Shown here: one piece after another, positions 5,184-10,532 of the stretch | Layout: each line of letters opens with the position of its first letter | How positions within the stretch are numbered: position 1 is the first letter of the stretch | Assembly: GCA_026770585.1 (NCBI GenBank) | Contig: MU647630.1 | Location: forward strand, 42,721 to 53,266 | Length of the DNA: 10,546 nucleotides | Source of the DNA: Baffinella frigidus | Lineage: Eukaryota > Cryptophyceae > Cryptomonadales > Baffinellaceae | Reading direction: 5' to 3' | Notes under the pieces: generated by a model | What the model saw: the letters and a program-made list of their open reading frames with translations, nothing else | Databases searched by the model: none | What the model was told of the DNA's origin: nothing | Translations under genes and position numbers: made by a program

Positions 5184-5498
5184 ATGGAAGGCAACCAGGC
5201 GCTGTGGACTGCAGCATCGGAGGGCCGGGCTCAGGAGGTGAGGGACCTGCTCGCGGACGGCGCAGACGTCGAGGAGCCAGGAGGCCACTCAGTCCACAAA
5301 TCCGAACCGTTGATGAAATCTGCAACGTGGGGTCACGCGCTGTGGACTGCAGCGTCGGAGGGCCGCGCTGAGGAGGTTCGCCATCTCCTCGCGGACGGCG
5401 CAGACGTCGAGGAGCCAGGAGGAGACTCAGACTACAAACCCGCAACCGTCGGTCGCAGATTCCTCAAAACTGCCTCGTGGCCCTCATTTGCGGCGTAA
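5184..5498 (+). CDS. Ankyrin-like repeat protein 1 (short or first exon)
   Basis: From the ATG at 5184 (G at -3, G at +4), 104 codons run to a TAA at 5496-5498. Two near-identical blocks (ALWTAASEGRAQEVRDLLAD and ALWTAASEGRAEEVRHLLAD, residues about 6-34 and 52-80) each end GADVEEPGG. They match the ankyrin helix-turn-helix pattern A-xx-G-xx-EVxxLLxxGAD. The linkers (HSVHKSEPLMKSATWGH and DSDYKPATVGRRFLKTASW) do not form normal ankyrin loops; they are themselves related, so the duplicated unit is 138 bp. The N-terminus parallels ankyrin protein 2 (LWSAASQGRSEEVHKLLAAG). Ankyrin repeats bind protein partners; none can be inferred. With under three repeats, the protein is short for the family, so the ORF may be a first exon or a degenerated copy. 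An alternative start at ATG 5103 is considered less likely. Confidence 0.6.
   Translation: MEGNQALWTAASEGRAQEVRDLLADGADVEEPGGHSVHKSEPLMKSATWGHALWTAASEGRAEEVRHLLADGADVEEPGGDSDYKPATVGRRFLKTASWPSFAA
5199..5422 (+). repeat. Two-copy 138-bp tandem duplication in ankyrin ORF 1
   Basis: The 86-bp blocks at 5199-5284 and 5337-5422 are nearly identical, starting GCGCTGTGGACTGCAGC and ending GAGGAGCCAGGAGG. The intervening 52 bp have a diverged counterpart after the second block. The spacing of 138 bp is 46 codons, so the frame is kept. Confidence 0.85.
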
Positions 5499-5827
5499 AA
5501 CAGAGGCGTGCCCTCCTTCATTTCTGTTCGAATGCTCTGTTCCGTGCTTGAGCGGGAGCTGCACCGCCCCGAGAGAGAGAGGGGCAGTGAAGGAGAGAGA
5601 GGGAGAGAGAGGCGGTGAGTGGTACAGAGGCCCGTACAAGAGGCCTACACCTAGGGTCGTACGGTGATCATAGGGGGGTTGGGGGGCAAGTTCGCATGCG
5701 CCAGGCACCCATGTACCACGCATGACCCTGGGGTGGCCAGGCCACGGGGGCGGCAGTGGCGGCTTGGTGAGGGATCGAGGGTGCGGGTGCTCTATGCGAG
5801 GGTAGTGCTGGCCCTAGGCGTAGGGCT
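5499..5827. other. Gene-poor stretch after ankyrin ORF 1
   Basis: Apart from the GA microsatellite, this stretch holds CCTAGGGTCGTACGG and CATAGGGGGGTTGGGG (about 5652-5685), which resemble interiors of the miniature elements. No splice-supported coding frame was found on either strand. Confidence 0.4.
5571..5612 (+). repeat. GA-rich microsatellite
   Basis: This purine tract of GAGA units with a few interruptions lies just downstream of ankyrin ORF 1. It could lie in a 3' region; nothing coding is supported here. Confidence 0.8.
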
Positions 5828-5880
5828 GGTGTAGGGTCCTGGGGGGGGGGGGCGTCTTCTTGTGAGCGAGATATCCCTGG
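5828..5880 (+). mobile_element. Right-end fragment of the TA-CAGGGG element
   Basis: GGTGTAGGGTCCT, a run of 12 G, CGTCTTCTTGTGAGCGAG and ATATCCCTGG match the right arm of the 794-913 copy with a diverged tip. A weak left-arm-like segment (TACAGAGGCCCGTAC... CCTAGGGTCGTACGG) at about 5622-5665 may be its partner, which would make a larger decayed copy. Confidence 0.5.
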
Positions 5881-6261
5881 ATCATCGCATGCAAAAGACG
5901 TTTCTTAAATGAAAATAGTGGCACAGAGAGTGCTTCACGGCAGCTCGCTAGCGCACTTACTCCTACGCGAAATCGCTTCCTACGTAACCGTACTGGGGAG
6001 AGAGAAGAGACCTGTATTTATGGTATTTTATACCAACACGGCCGCCATGCATGCACCCCGATCACCCCCACACAAACTCCACAAAGTTTCTGGTTCAGAA
6101 CGACCTACAGAGAGATGTCATGCCACCATGGACCGTCAAGTCCACCCACCTTGCTCTCGTCTTAAATTCGGCCAGAAAATCCCTTCGTAGCCCGCTGTGT
6201 AGACTCCCCCCCCCACACACTCCTTGAAAAAAACACCGGCTTCTGTCCACTAAAAAAATAC
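5881..6261. other. Stretch without a supported gene
   Basis: A 93-codon ATG frame (5909-6190, plus) is open, but its end runs through the solo ACACAGCGG element end at 6175-6200 and it has no recognisable domain, so it is treated as chance. A poly-C run and CACACAC lie at about 6207-6222. No other structure was recognised. Confidence 0.35.
6175..6200 (+). mobile_element. Solo right end of the ACACAGCGG-type element
   Basis: AAAATCCCTTCGTAGCCCGC then TGTGT is identical to the right tip of copy A over 25 bases. The sequence to its left is unrelated to the element, so this is a truncated insertion or a recombination remnant. Confidence 0.6.
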
Positions 6262-6358
6262 CTTCAGGGGTTTTTGTCCTCATAAGGAGCCGCGTCCCTC
6301 CCTAGAACCGCCGTAGGGCTTTAGGTATCGGCCCCCTTATGAGCGAGGTACCCCTGTA
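6262..6358. mobile_element. Second near-complete TA-CAGGGG element
   Basis: The left end is degenerate (TTCAGGGGTTTTTGTCCTCA, then TAAGGAGCCGC). The right end is intact (CCCCTTATGAGCGAGGTACC then CCTGTA). The core contains CTAGAACCGCCGTAGGGC. Reading MSEVPLY across the right end gives a spurious short ORF that continues into flanking DNA. Confidence 0.65.
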
Positions 6359-6606
6359 CTTCCCCCCCTTCAACCCTCGAAGAAGACACCGGCTTCCGTT
6401 CACTGCAAATATACTACTGAGCGTAGAAAGCAAAACCTTGAGGTTTCTAAAACCTTGCAGGTGTTACTCCACATTAAGGACACGGTCCCTGGGGTGGCCT
6501 ATGCTCCTAGGACAAGCCCTACTGTAGGACCCTATGTCGGTGTGTGTCCTTCTGTACTGTCACCCTAGGGTTGACACGTAGCCTTCACTCGGGGGCGGGG
6601 GTATGG
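6359..6606. other. Stretch without a supported gene
   Basis: It contains CTCCTAGGACAAGCCCTACT and GTAGGACCCTATG (about 6503-6535), related to the cores of the miniature elements. No gene is supported. Confidence 0.35.
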
Positions 6607-6731
6607 TCTCTCTTTCTCTCTCTCACGCACACTCTCTCTCTTTCGCTCGCTCTCTCTCTCTCTCCCTCTCCCTCTCTCTCTCTGCACAGGAAACTCTCTC
6701 TCCCTCTCCCTCTCTCTCTCTGCACAGGAAA
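6607..6731 (+). repeat. CT-rich microsatellite with duplicated 3'-splice-like unit
   Basis: A pyrimidine tract of CT and CCCT units contains a 33-bp segment ending CTCTCTCTCTGCACAGGAAA twice (6661-6693 and 6699-6731, 38-bp period). Each copy ends in a textbook polypyrimidine-CACAG|G acceptor. The following frame (KRAETRLVYEKREKLS) is short and unsupported as an exon. Confidence 0.75.
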
Positions 6732-6933
6732 AGAGCGGAGACACGGCTGGTTTACGAGAAACGTGAAAAACTGTCAACTCCCCCTGAAAGCTAGTGCCAT
6801 AAGTCAAATGCCTGCTCCTGGAGCAGGTCCATCTAAACAAAATGGCTGCTTACTGCCGAGGATCAGCTTTGTTGACTTAAGGTAAAATAGCATGGCTGGC
6901 AGTGAACTGATGCCAGAACCCTGCTGATAATAA
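6732..6933. other. Stretch without a supported gene
   Basis: It follows the duplicated acceptor-like units. Frames are short and unconvincing. A small inverted motif TGCCTGCTCCTGGAGCAGG (about 6809-6827) contains CCTGCTCC-TGGAGCAGG, a near-perfect hairpin. Confidence 0.35.
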
Positions 6934-6960
6934 GAGAGAGAGAGAGAGAGTTCTTTATTG
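6934..6960 (-). terminator. Possible polyadenylation region, minus strand
   Basis: On the minus strand GTCAATAAAGAACTCTCTCT places a canonical AATAAA directly before a (TC)n tract at 6934-6950. It could mark the 3' end of a minus-strand transcript or a short retroelement tail. The only minus frame nearby (7070-7384, 104 codons) has no recognisable domain, so the partner transcript is unknown. Confidence 0.25.
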
Positions 6961-6970
6961 ACAACCAACT

Positions 6971-7011
6971 GGTCCGGATCCGCTTTGTCACCGAGGTGAC
7001 TGTAAAGGACC
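6971..7011. repeat. Nested short hairpin
   Basis: GTCACC-GA-GGTGAC (6987-7000) is nested inside CTTT...AAAG and an outer GGTCC...GGACC pair (6971-6975 and 7007-7011). Next to it lies GGGAATT-TG-AATTCCC (7025-7040). The spacing would allow a structured RNA or cruciform; no known RNA family is recognised. Confidence 0.4.
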
Positions 7012-7112
7012 GGCCTCGCGCCATGGGAATTTGAATTCCCCTTTTCCAGGTGGCCTTATATCTAACTTCCTAGGGTGATAATAAAGTAAGAGCTCGTAGA
7101 GGGTAACGCTGA

Positions 7113-7255
7113 AGTGAAGGTCTTTCTAAAATCCCCTTGTGGCCTGTCCTCCTGAACCAAAGCCTCGAGGACGTGTGCTCCGATATTGAACAGTGTCCTC
7201 GAGGCAATGGTTCAGTAGGCGAACGTCTTTGAACTCTGCCCTTGTGGCCTCGCAT
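7113..7255. repeat. Diverged direct repeat with internal inverted repeat
   Basis: GAAGGTCTTT...CCCTTGTGGCCTGTCCTCC (7113-7150) recurs in diverged form as GAACGTCTTT...CCCTTGTGGCCTCGCATCC (about 7218-7255). Between them, CTGAACCAAAGCCTCGAGGA C (7152-7172) is inverted at 7195-7215 with two mismatches. A 104-codon minus-strand frame (7070-7384) overlaps, without a recognisable domain. Confidence 0.55.
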
Positions 7256-7627
7256 CCAGTGAATGGACCGGGTCCGCTCCACGACACCTAGAACAGCCAC
7301 ACGGTGGACTACGGATCTTTTACCAAAAGTCAACTTGCCCACCGATAATGAACTTGAAGGATTTTCTGGCGCCAACTTGGTCACGTAACACCCCAGAATC
7401 CGGCCCCAAATTCAAATCCGAACCCCTCGAAGCCCACCGAGTGGATTGGGGGGTTACGGGTCTATCCAAGACATCTCACCTCCCCCCACTCTAAATTCAA
7501 ACATTTAGTAGGTCTGTTTTCAGTGTGAACGGAAGCCGATTGTTTCTTCAAGGGGTGAGAGGGGGACAGACACTACAGGTTGCAGAACGATCGGAGTCAG
7601 GTAGGTCCTATGGTCCCCAGAGTACTA
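7256..7627. other. Stretch without a supported gene
   Basis: No splice-supported coding frame was found. The sequence contains AAATTCAAATCCGAACCCCT and two ACTCTAAATTCAAAC-like AT-rich patches. The segment GTGGATTGGGGGGTTACGGG (about 7440-7460) resembles GCGGATTGGGGGGTTGGTGG at about 1147-1166. Confidence 0.35.
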
Positions 7628-7798
7628 CCCACACAGCGGACTTCAAAGGGGTTTTGAACAACCCCTGAGCGATAAGACCTAGGAGTCGAGGACCCTACAG
7701 TAGGCAGCCCGTAGGGACATAGGGGGGTTCCTACGGATAAGGTAACAAAAACTCGGGCATTTCCTGCCCGAAAACCCCTTCGTAGGCCGCTGTGTGGG
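7628..7798. mobile_element. ACACAGCGG-type miniature element, copy B
   Basis: This 171-bp segment starts CCCACACAGCGGACTTCAAA and ends CTTCGTAGGCCGCTGTGTGG then G. The terminal 25 bp pair with only three mismatches. It is collinear with copy A throughout, with a slightly longer interior (an added GAGTCGAGG-type insertion) and the same CGGGC...GCCCG hairpin. Confidence 0.7.
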
Positions 7799-8102
7799 AT
7801 CATTGCGTCCAAGTCTCTGGCGGCTTAGAAAGGTAGAGGCTTTCTGTTTTTAAAAAATGTCAAATCCGGGTAAGAGGAGGAAAGGCCATTCGGGACCGAA
7901 CAGGACGAACAGTGACGAGAAACCGGTGACCGCTGATAGGTACATGATAGGACGAAAATTAAGACCTTCCAAATCAAATTGGTGTTTCAGGATTAGACCG
8001 AATTTGAACTCGTTTTTTTTTGGTCCGAGCATGTCTGGTCGTACATCTGTCAAGACGAGTCAAAAACCAAATTCAATTTAATTCATAATCCACCAGGTGT
8101 AG
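7799..8102. other. Stretch with one weak 74-codon frame
   Basis: An ATG at 7857 (AAAAAATGTC) opens 74 codons to about 8081. They are rich in Lys/Arg/Ser with a basic N-terminus (MSNPGKRRKGHSGPNR). There is no domain, no splice support and no homologue elsewhere in the window, so this is only a possible small hypothetical gene. Confidence 0.25.
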
Positions 8103-8346
8103 GTATTGTACTTTTCGGGTCAGCGCGGATTTTCTCGAGGTCGGGTCGGGGTGTCGGGAAATGGAAATCTCGATAATTGGTGCGTCCATCTAAAGTTTTA
8201 TGCTACCGTATGCATTGATATGATGACAAGATGCACACCCCACCCATAATATGTCACAAATACTAGAGCCCCTTTTCGACATTTTCGGGTTTTCCCGACT
8301 CCCCGACCCCGACCCAAAATCCGCGCTGACCCGAAAAGTACAATAC
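8103..8346. mobile_element. 244-bp element with 31-bp perfect terminal inverted repeats
   Basis: GTATTGTACTTTTCGGGTCA GCGCGGATTTT at 8103-8133 is inverted without mismatch at 8316-8346. Beyond it, the arms continue with partial complementarity through GGTCGGGGTGTCGGGA to about 8160 and 8294. The AT-richer interior carries no credible ORF. The identical arms suggest a young insertion or gene conversion. It is flanked by diverged direct repeats (TCAAAAACCAAATTCA upstream, TCAAAAATCAAATTCA downstream, each followed by AATCCACCA). Confidence 0.75.
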
Positions 8347-8370
8347 GATTCACGTCCGGGTGCACCCTTC

Positions 8371-8719
8371 AAGGCGCGTCAAAAATCAAATTCATACATG
8401 TAATCCACCAACATCAAAAAAATCCATTTTTCGGTGTTTCGGTGAAACCCACCCGGTTCTGAAAAGGAGCGAGTTCACGGGAACGTGTGAGGCGGGCCCC
8501 AAAGAACGAACATCCCAAACGCAGGTGAGGGCTGGTTTCTTCGTGTGAGGTCGGTTTTGATTTGCGACACGCGAAATCGTTCATTCTTAAAAGCGAGTTC
8601 ACTCTCATCAAGGCGCGTCAAAAATCAAATTCATCATCACCCACGTCGTCGCCATCAAAAGGCGCGAGTTCACGGGAACGTGTGAGTCGGGCGTGCCCAG
8701 AAAAACGAACTTCCCAATC
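8371..8719 (+). repeat. Two diverged copies of a 110-150 bp unit
   Basis: Unit 1 (8371 to about 8518) and unit 2 (8610 to about 8718) both start AAGGCGCGTCAAAAATCAAA. Both contain GCGAGTTCACGGGAACGTGT (8469 and 8664) and a GAACGAAC/AACGAACTTCCCAA-type end. A third GCGAGTTCAC lies at 8593. Unit 1 has about 40 extra bases (AAAAAAATCCATTTTTCGGTG region). GCGCGTCAAAAAATAAAGGA at about 604 is a distant relative. No coding function is evident. Confidence 0.7.
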
Positions 8720-8996
8720 GCGTCGTCTCCAAACGTTGAGGAAAAGAATGTTCTGGAAGGCTTGTTTCTTGATTAGACCGGTCCCTCGGGACATTCCAGG
8801 ACGCAAATGGCAGAATGACTCCATCAGAAATGTACCTATTCAAAATTAAAATCGGAGTGTTTAAAATCAGTGATATTTACGACACGTCACGATCCATCAC
8901 GTTTCGTTTGACCGGTCAATTGGTCAAAATATCAAAAAAATACCCCGGAACAAATCTGGACTTACCTGCCACCGGTTGCTGCATCTCAATCGAAAC
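8720..8996. other. Upstream region of ankyrin gene 2
   Basis: This AT-rich region contains the TTGACC palindrome at 8907-8928 and an A7 run. The sequence before the ATG has no better in-frame start. No gene is supported in it. Confidence 0.4.
8907..8928. promoter_or_regulatory. TTGACC palindrome upstream of ankyrin gene 2
   Basis: TTGACCGGTCAA (8908-8919) is a perfect palindrome followed by TT and a third half-site GGTCAAA (8922-8928). It ends 68 bp before the start codon at 8997. The divergent region upstream of ankyrin ORF 1 has the same half-site arranged as TTTGACC...GGTCAAA. It is a shared cis-element candidate; function is inferred. Confidence 0.35.
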
Positions 8997-9345
8997 ATGG
9001 AGCAGGCGATGACACCGATGCTCCCCACGCTTTGGAGCGCTGCTTCGCAGGGAAGGTCGGAGGAGGTCCACAAGCTGCTCGCGGCAGGCGCAGACTTCGA
9101 GGAGAAAGGGGGAACGTGGGAGTTCTCACCCCTCCACGAAGCCTCGTTCCAGGGCCATGACGCGGTGGTGGGGTTGCTTCTCGAGGCCAGGGCAGACGTG
9201 TCCTCCACGGACATCGAAGGCGGCACGGCGCTCCACCTCGCTGCGTGGGTGGGCCACGCGGAAGTGGCGGAGCTCCTCCTGGAGCATGGGGCGGACCGTC
9301 TTCTCCTGCAGCACAGGGCCGAGGTGTCATCCAAGAACAACGATG
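8997..9345 (+). CDS. Ankyrin-repeat gene 2, exon 1
   Basis: The ATG at 8997 (A at -3, G at +4: AACATGGAG) opens 116 codons plus one base. Three ankyrin repeats are visible: residues about 11-39 (TLWSAASQGRSEEVHKLLAA), 44-76 (SPLHEASFQGHDAVVGLLLE) and 77-100 (TALHLAAWVGHAEVAELLLE then HGAD). ELLLEHGAD is followed by a duplicated, diverged RLLLQHRAE (9297-9323), which lengthens the third repeat by nine residues before VSSKNND. The donor GATG|GTCAAC at 9346 gives phase 1. Joined to either acceptor downstream, it completes Gly and the consensus ankyrin start GWTPLH. The protein is probably a soluble interaction scaffold; the partner is unknown. Confidence in ankyrin identity is high, and moderate in the exact exon end. 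Confidence 0.75.
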
Positions 9346-9698
9346 GTCAACCCTATACCCTGCACCCTGCACCCTGCACCCTAAACCCTAAACCCTAAAC
9401 CCTTAACCCTTAACCCCAAACCCTAAACCCCAAACCCCAAACCCCAAACCCCAAACCCCAAAACCCAAACCCCAAACCCCAAACCCCAAACCCCAAACCC
9501 TCAAGAGAACCTCAAGGACCTGAAGGAACAACCCCAAACCCCAAACCCCAAACCCCAAACCAGGCTGGACCCCCTTGCACTTCGCAGTCAGCCGGGGCCA
9601 CGAGAGATTGATAATCTATTGCCAAACAACCAGCGTCACTGTACCCCGTGTCGGCGAGCATTTTCCGGATGGATTCTAACTCCACCTCCTACAACCAG
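9346..9698 (+). repeat. Intron 1 of ankyrin gene 2, filled with telomere-like repeats
   Basis: After the GT donor the intron holds CCCTGCA, CCCTAAA and then mainly CCCCAAA 7-mers (9349-9500 and 9530-9560), all C-rich on the sense strand. It continues with a copy of the exon 2 start (9564-9604) and unique sequence with a TTCTAAC branch-point-like motif (9674-9680) 18 bases before the acceptor ACAACCAG|GG. An alternative acceptor ACCAG|GC at 9562-9563 ends the repeat array; use of it leads to a stop at 9677. Confidence 0.6.
9564..9604 (+). pseudogene. Extra copy of the exon 2 start with its own acceptor
   Basis: GCTGGACCCCCTTGCACTTC ... CACGAG encodes WTPLHFAVSRGHE and is about 90% identical to the start of exon 2 at 9699-9739, exactly 135 bp (45 codons) downstream. 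The preceding ACCAG acceptor is duplicated too. After GHE the frame leaves the ankyrin pattern and stops at 9677-9679. If spliced in, the protein would end soon after the fourth repeat begins. Confidence 0.6.
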
Positions 9699-9838
9699 GG
9701 TGGACCCCCTTGCACTTTGCAGTCAGCCGGGGGCACGAGTCAATGGCGCGGCTCCTGCTCGACAAGGGCGCGGACGTCTCCGCCAAGAACCACTCGGGGT
9801 GGACGCCGCTCCACGTCGCCGGACGTCTCTGCCACGAG
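9699..9838 (+). CDS. Ankyrin-repeat gene 2, exon 2
   Basis: This 140-nt exon starts after ACAACCAG and completes Gly with the base left from exon 1. It reads WTPLHFAVSRGHESMARLLL, DKGADVSAKNHSG and WTPLHVAGRLCHE, one full ankyrin repeat plus the first helix of the next. It ends on a codon boundary at CACGAG. The next bases are GCGTGTTCC, so the donor would be GC rather than GT. The only close GT (9841) would break the frame with the next exon. Read without splicing, the frame continues to about 9922. Confidence 0.7.
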
Positions 9839-9986
9839 GCGTGTTCCCTCCCCCACCCATCCTCCGGGGTGGTTCTTTGCTGCTCCTCACGTCTCGTCCC
9901 ACCTGTCAGCGGTCGTGTGTGACAACGTAACAACCATCGTCGCCCCCCCCCCAGACTCCTCACCTTCATTTACACACTTCGCACAG
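9839..9986 (+). other. Intron 2 of ankyrin gene 2, probable GC-AG type
   Basis: This 148-nt, C-rich intron interrupts the ankyrin pattern between RLCHE and AVVRLLL. It starts GCGTGT and ends TTCGCACAG. Both boundaries read AG|GCG, so splice choice over a few bases is ambiguous, but only GC...AG keeps the reading frame. GC-AG introns are known in many eukaryotes and are frequent in some algal lineages. Confidence 0.5.
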
Positions 9987-10154
9987 GCGGTCGTGCGGCT
10001 TCTGCTTGACAAAGGCGCGGACGTGGCGGCTAGGACTACCTGTGGGGTCATGCCGCTGCATTCCGCCGCCTTCGGCGGCCACGAGGCATACACCCTAAAC
10101 CTTAAACCCGAAACCCTAACGCCGACCCCTGAACCCCGAGCCCCGGAACCCTAA
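9987..10154 (+). CDS. Ankyrin-repeat gene 2, exon 3 (end uncertain)
   Basis: It encodes AVVRLLLDKGADVAARTTCG then VMPLHSAAFGGHE, the remainder of one repeat and the first helix of the next. At 10083-10087 CACGAG|GCATAC resembles the exon 2 donor, so the exon may end at 10085. If not spliced, the frame runs through CCCTAAAC-type repeats (YTLNLKPETL) to a TAA at 10152-10154, which would give a non-ankyrin tail of low complexity. Later degenerate copies of this exon end lie at 10161 and 10281, and the gene may continue past the window. Confidence 0.6.
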   Translation, partial: AVVRLLLDKGADVAARTTCGVMPLHSAAFGGHEAYTLNLKPETLTPTPEPRAPEP

Positions 10155-10390
10155 ACCCTCATGCATTCCGCCGCTCTCGGCGGCAACGAGGTTTCAGCCC
10201 CCCCCCCCCTTTTCTCGTGCCTGCGTTTGGCGGGCACGAGCCCCAAACCCTAACGCCTATGGACCCCTGACCCCTGAACCACTTTCGGCGGCCACGATGT
10301 TTCAGCGCTGCCCAACCCTAAACCCCGAACCCTAACGCCTGTGGACCCCTGATCCCCGAACCCCGAACCCCGGAACCCTAAACCCTCATG
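10088..10390 (+). repeat. Telomere-like and CCCGAACC-type repeats with exon scraps
   Basis: C-rich plus-strand units (CCCTAAA, CCCCGAA, CCCTAACGCC) alternate with exon 3 fragments. CCCCGGAACCCTAAACCCTC ATG occurs identically at 10141-10163 and 10368-10390. CCCTAACGCCTATGGACCCC (about 10246) and CCCTAACGCCTGTGGACCCC (about 10330) are a further direct pair. The whole segment is therefore duplicated at about 84 and 227 bp periods. Confidence 0.8.
10161..10312 (+). pseudogene. Broken copies of the exon 3 end
   Basis: ATGCATTCCGCCGCTCTCGG then CGGCAACGAGGTTTCAG (10161-10197) gives MHSAALGGNE. CTTTCGGCGGCCACGATGTT TCAGCGCTG (10282-10310) gives FGGHDVSAL. Both copy the HSAAFGGHE end of exon 3 and are followed by GTTTCAG. 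They are separated by a C run and telomere-like repeats. A scrap of the same exon (CTCATGCCGCTG) recurs at 10386. Confidence 0.6.
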
Positions 10391-10532
10391 CCGCTGCCGA
10401 CTGGAGCCGTCTATGAGAATATGGGCGCAAGCGGCGTGAGAGAGTGAGAACAAAGTGAGAACAAAGGGAGCACACCCCCCCGTCTCTCTCCTAGTGAAGT
10501 ACAGATTCAGCGCGCGCCACGCCTCCCCCCCT
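10391..10532. other. Right edge, no gene recognised
   Basis: It contains GAGTGAGAACAAAGTGAGAA CAAAGGGAG (a 12-bp tandem repeat), a C run, and CTCTCTCCTAG. Nothing coding is supported. Confidence 0.35.

Noticed and set aside
5155-5445. Minus-strand ORF opposite ankyrin ORF 1
   Set aside because: Antisense shadow with Pro/Arg-rich low-complexity translation.
5909-6190. 93-codon plus-strand ATG ORF
   Set aside because: No domain, no splice context, and its end passes through an element terminus.
6544-6885. ORFs through the CT microsatellite
   Set aside because: Translation is mostly SLSLSL or REREREA-type repeat, as expected from (CT)n/(GA)n.
7025-7040. Rho-independent terminator
   Set aside because: A short palindrome without a following T run, in eukaryotic sequence.
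7070-7384. 104-codon minus-strand ORF
   Set aside because: No domain or signal; overlaps diverged direct and inverted repeats. Kept only as a remark because AATAAA lies downstream.
8924-9340. Long minus-strand ORFs opposite ankyrin exon 1
   Set aside because: Antisense shadows of a GC-rich coding exon; the plus frame shows clear ankyrin repeats.
9349-9560. A true chromosome end
   Set aside because: The arrays are short, degenerate, in both orientations and followed by coding sequence, so they are interstitial.
9648-10154. 168-codon plus-strand ORF across ankyrin exons 2 and 3
   Set aside because: Upstream of 9987 it is in a different frame from the ankyrin exon 2 and reads low-complexity sequence; only its part from 9987 is ankyrin.
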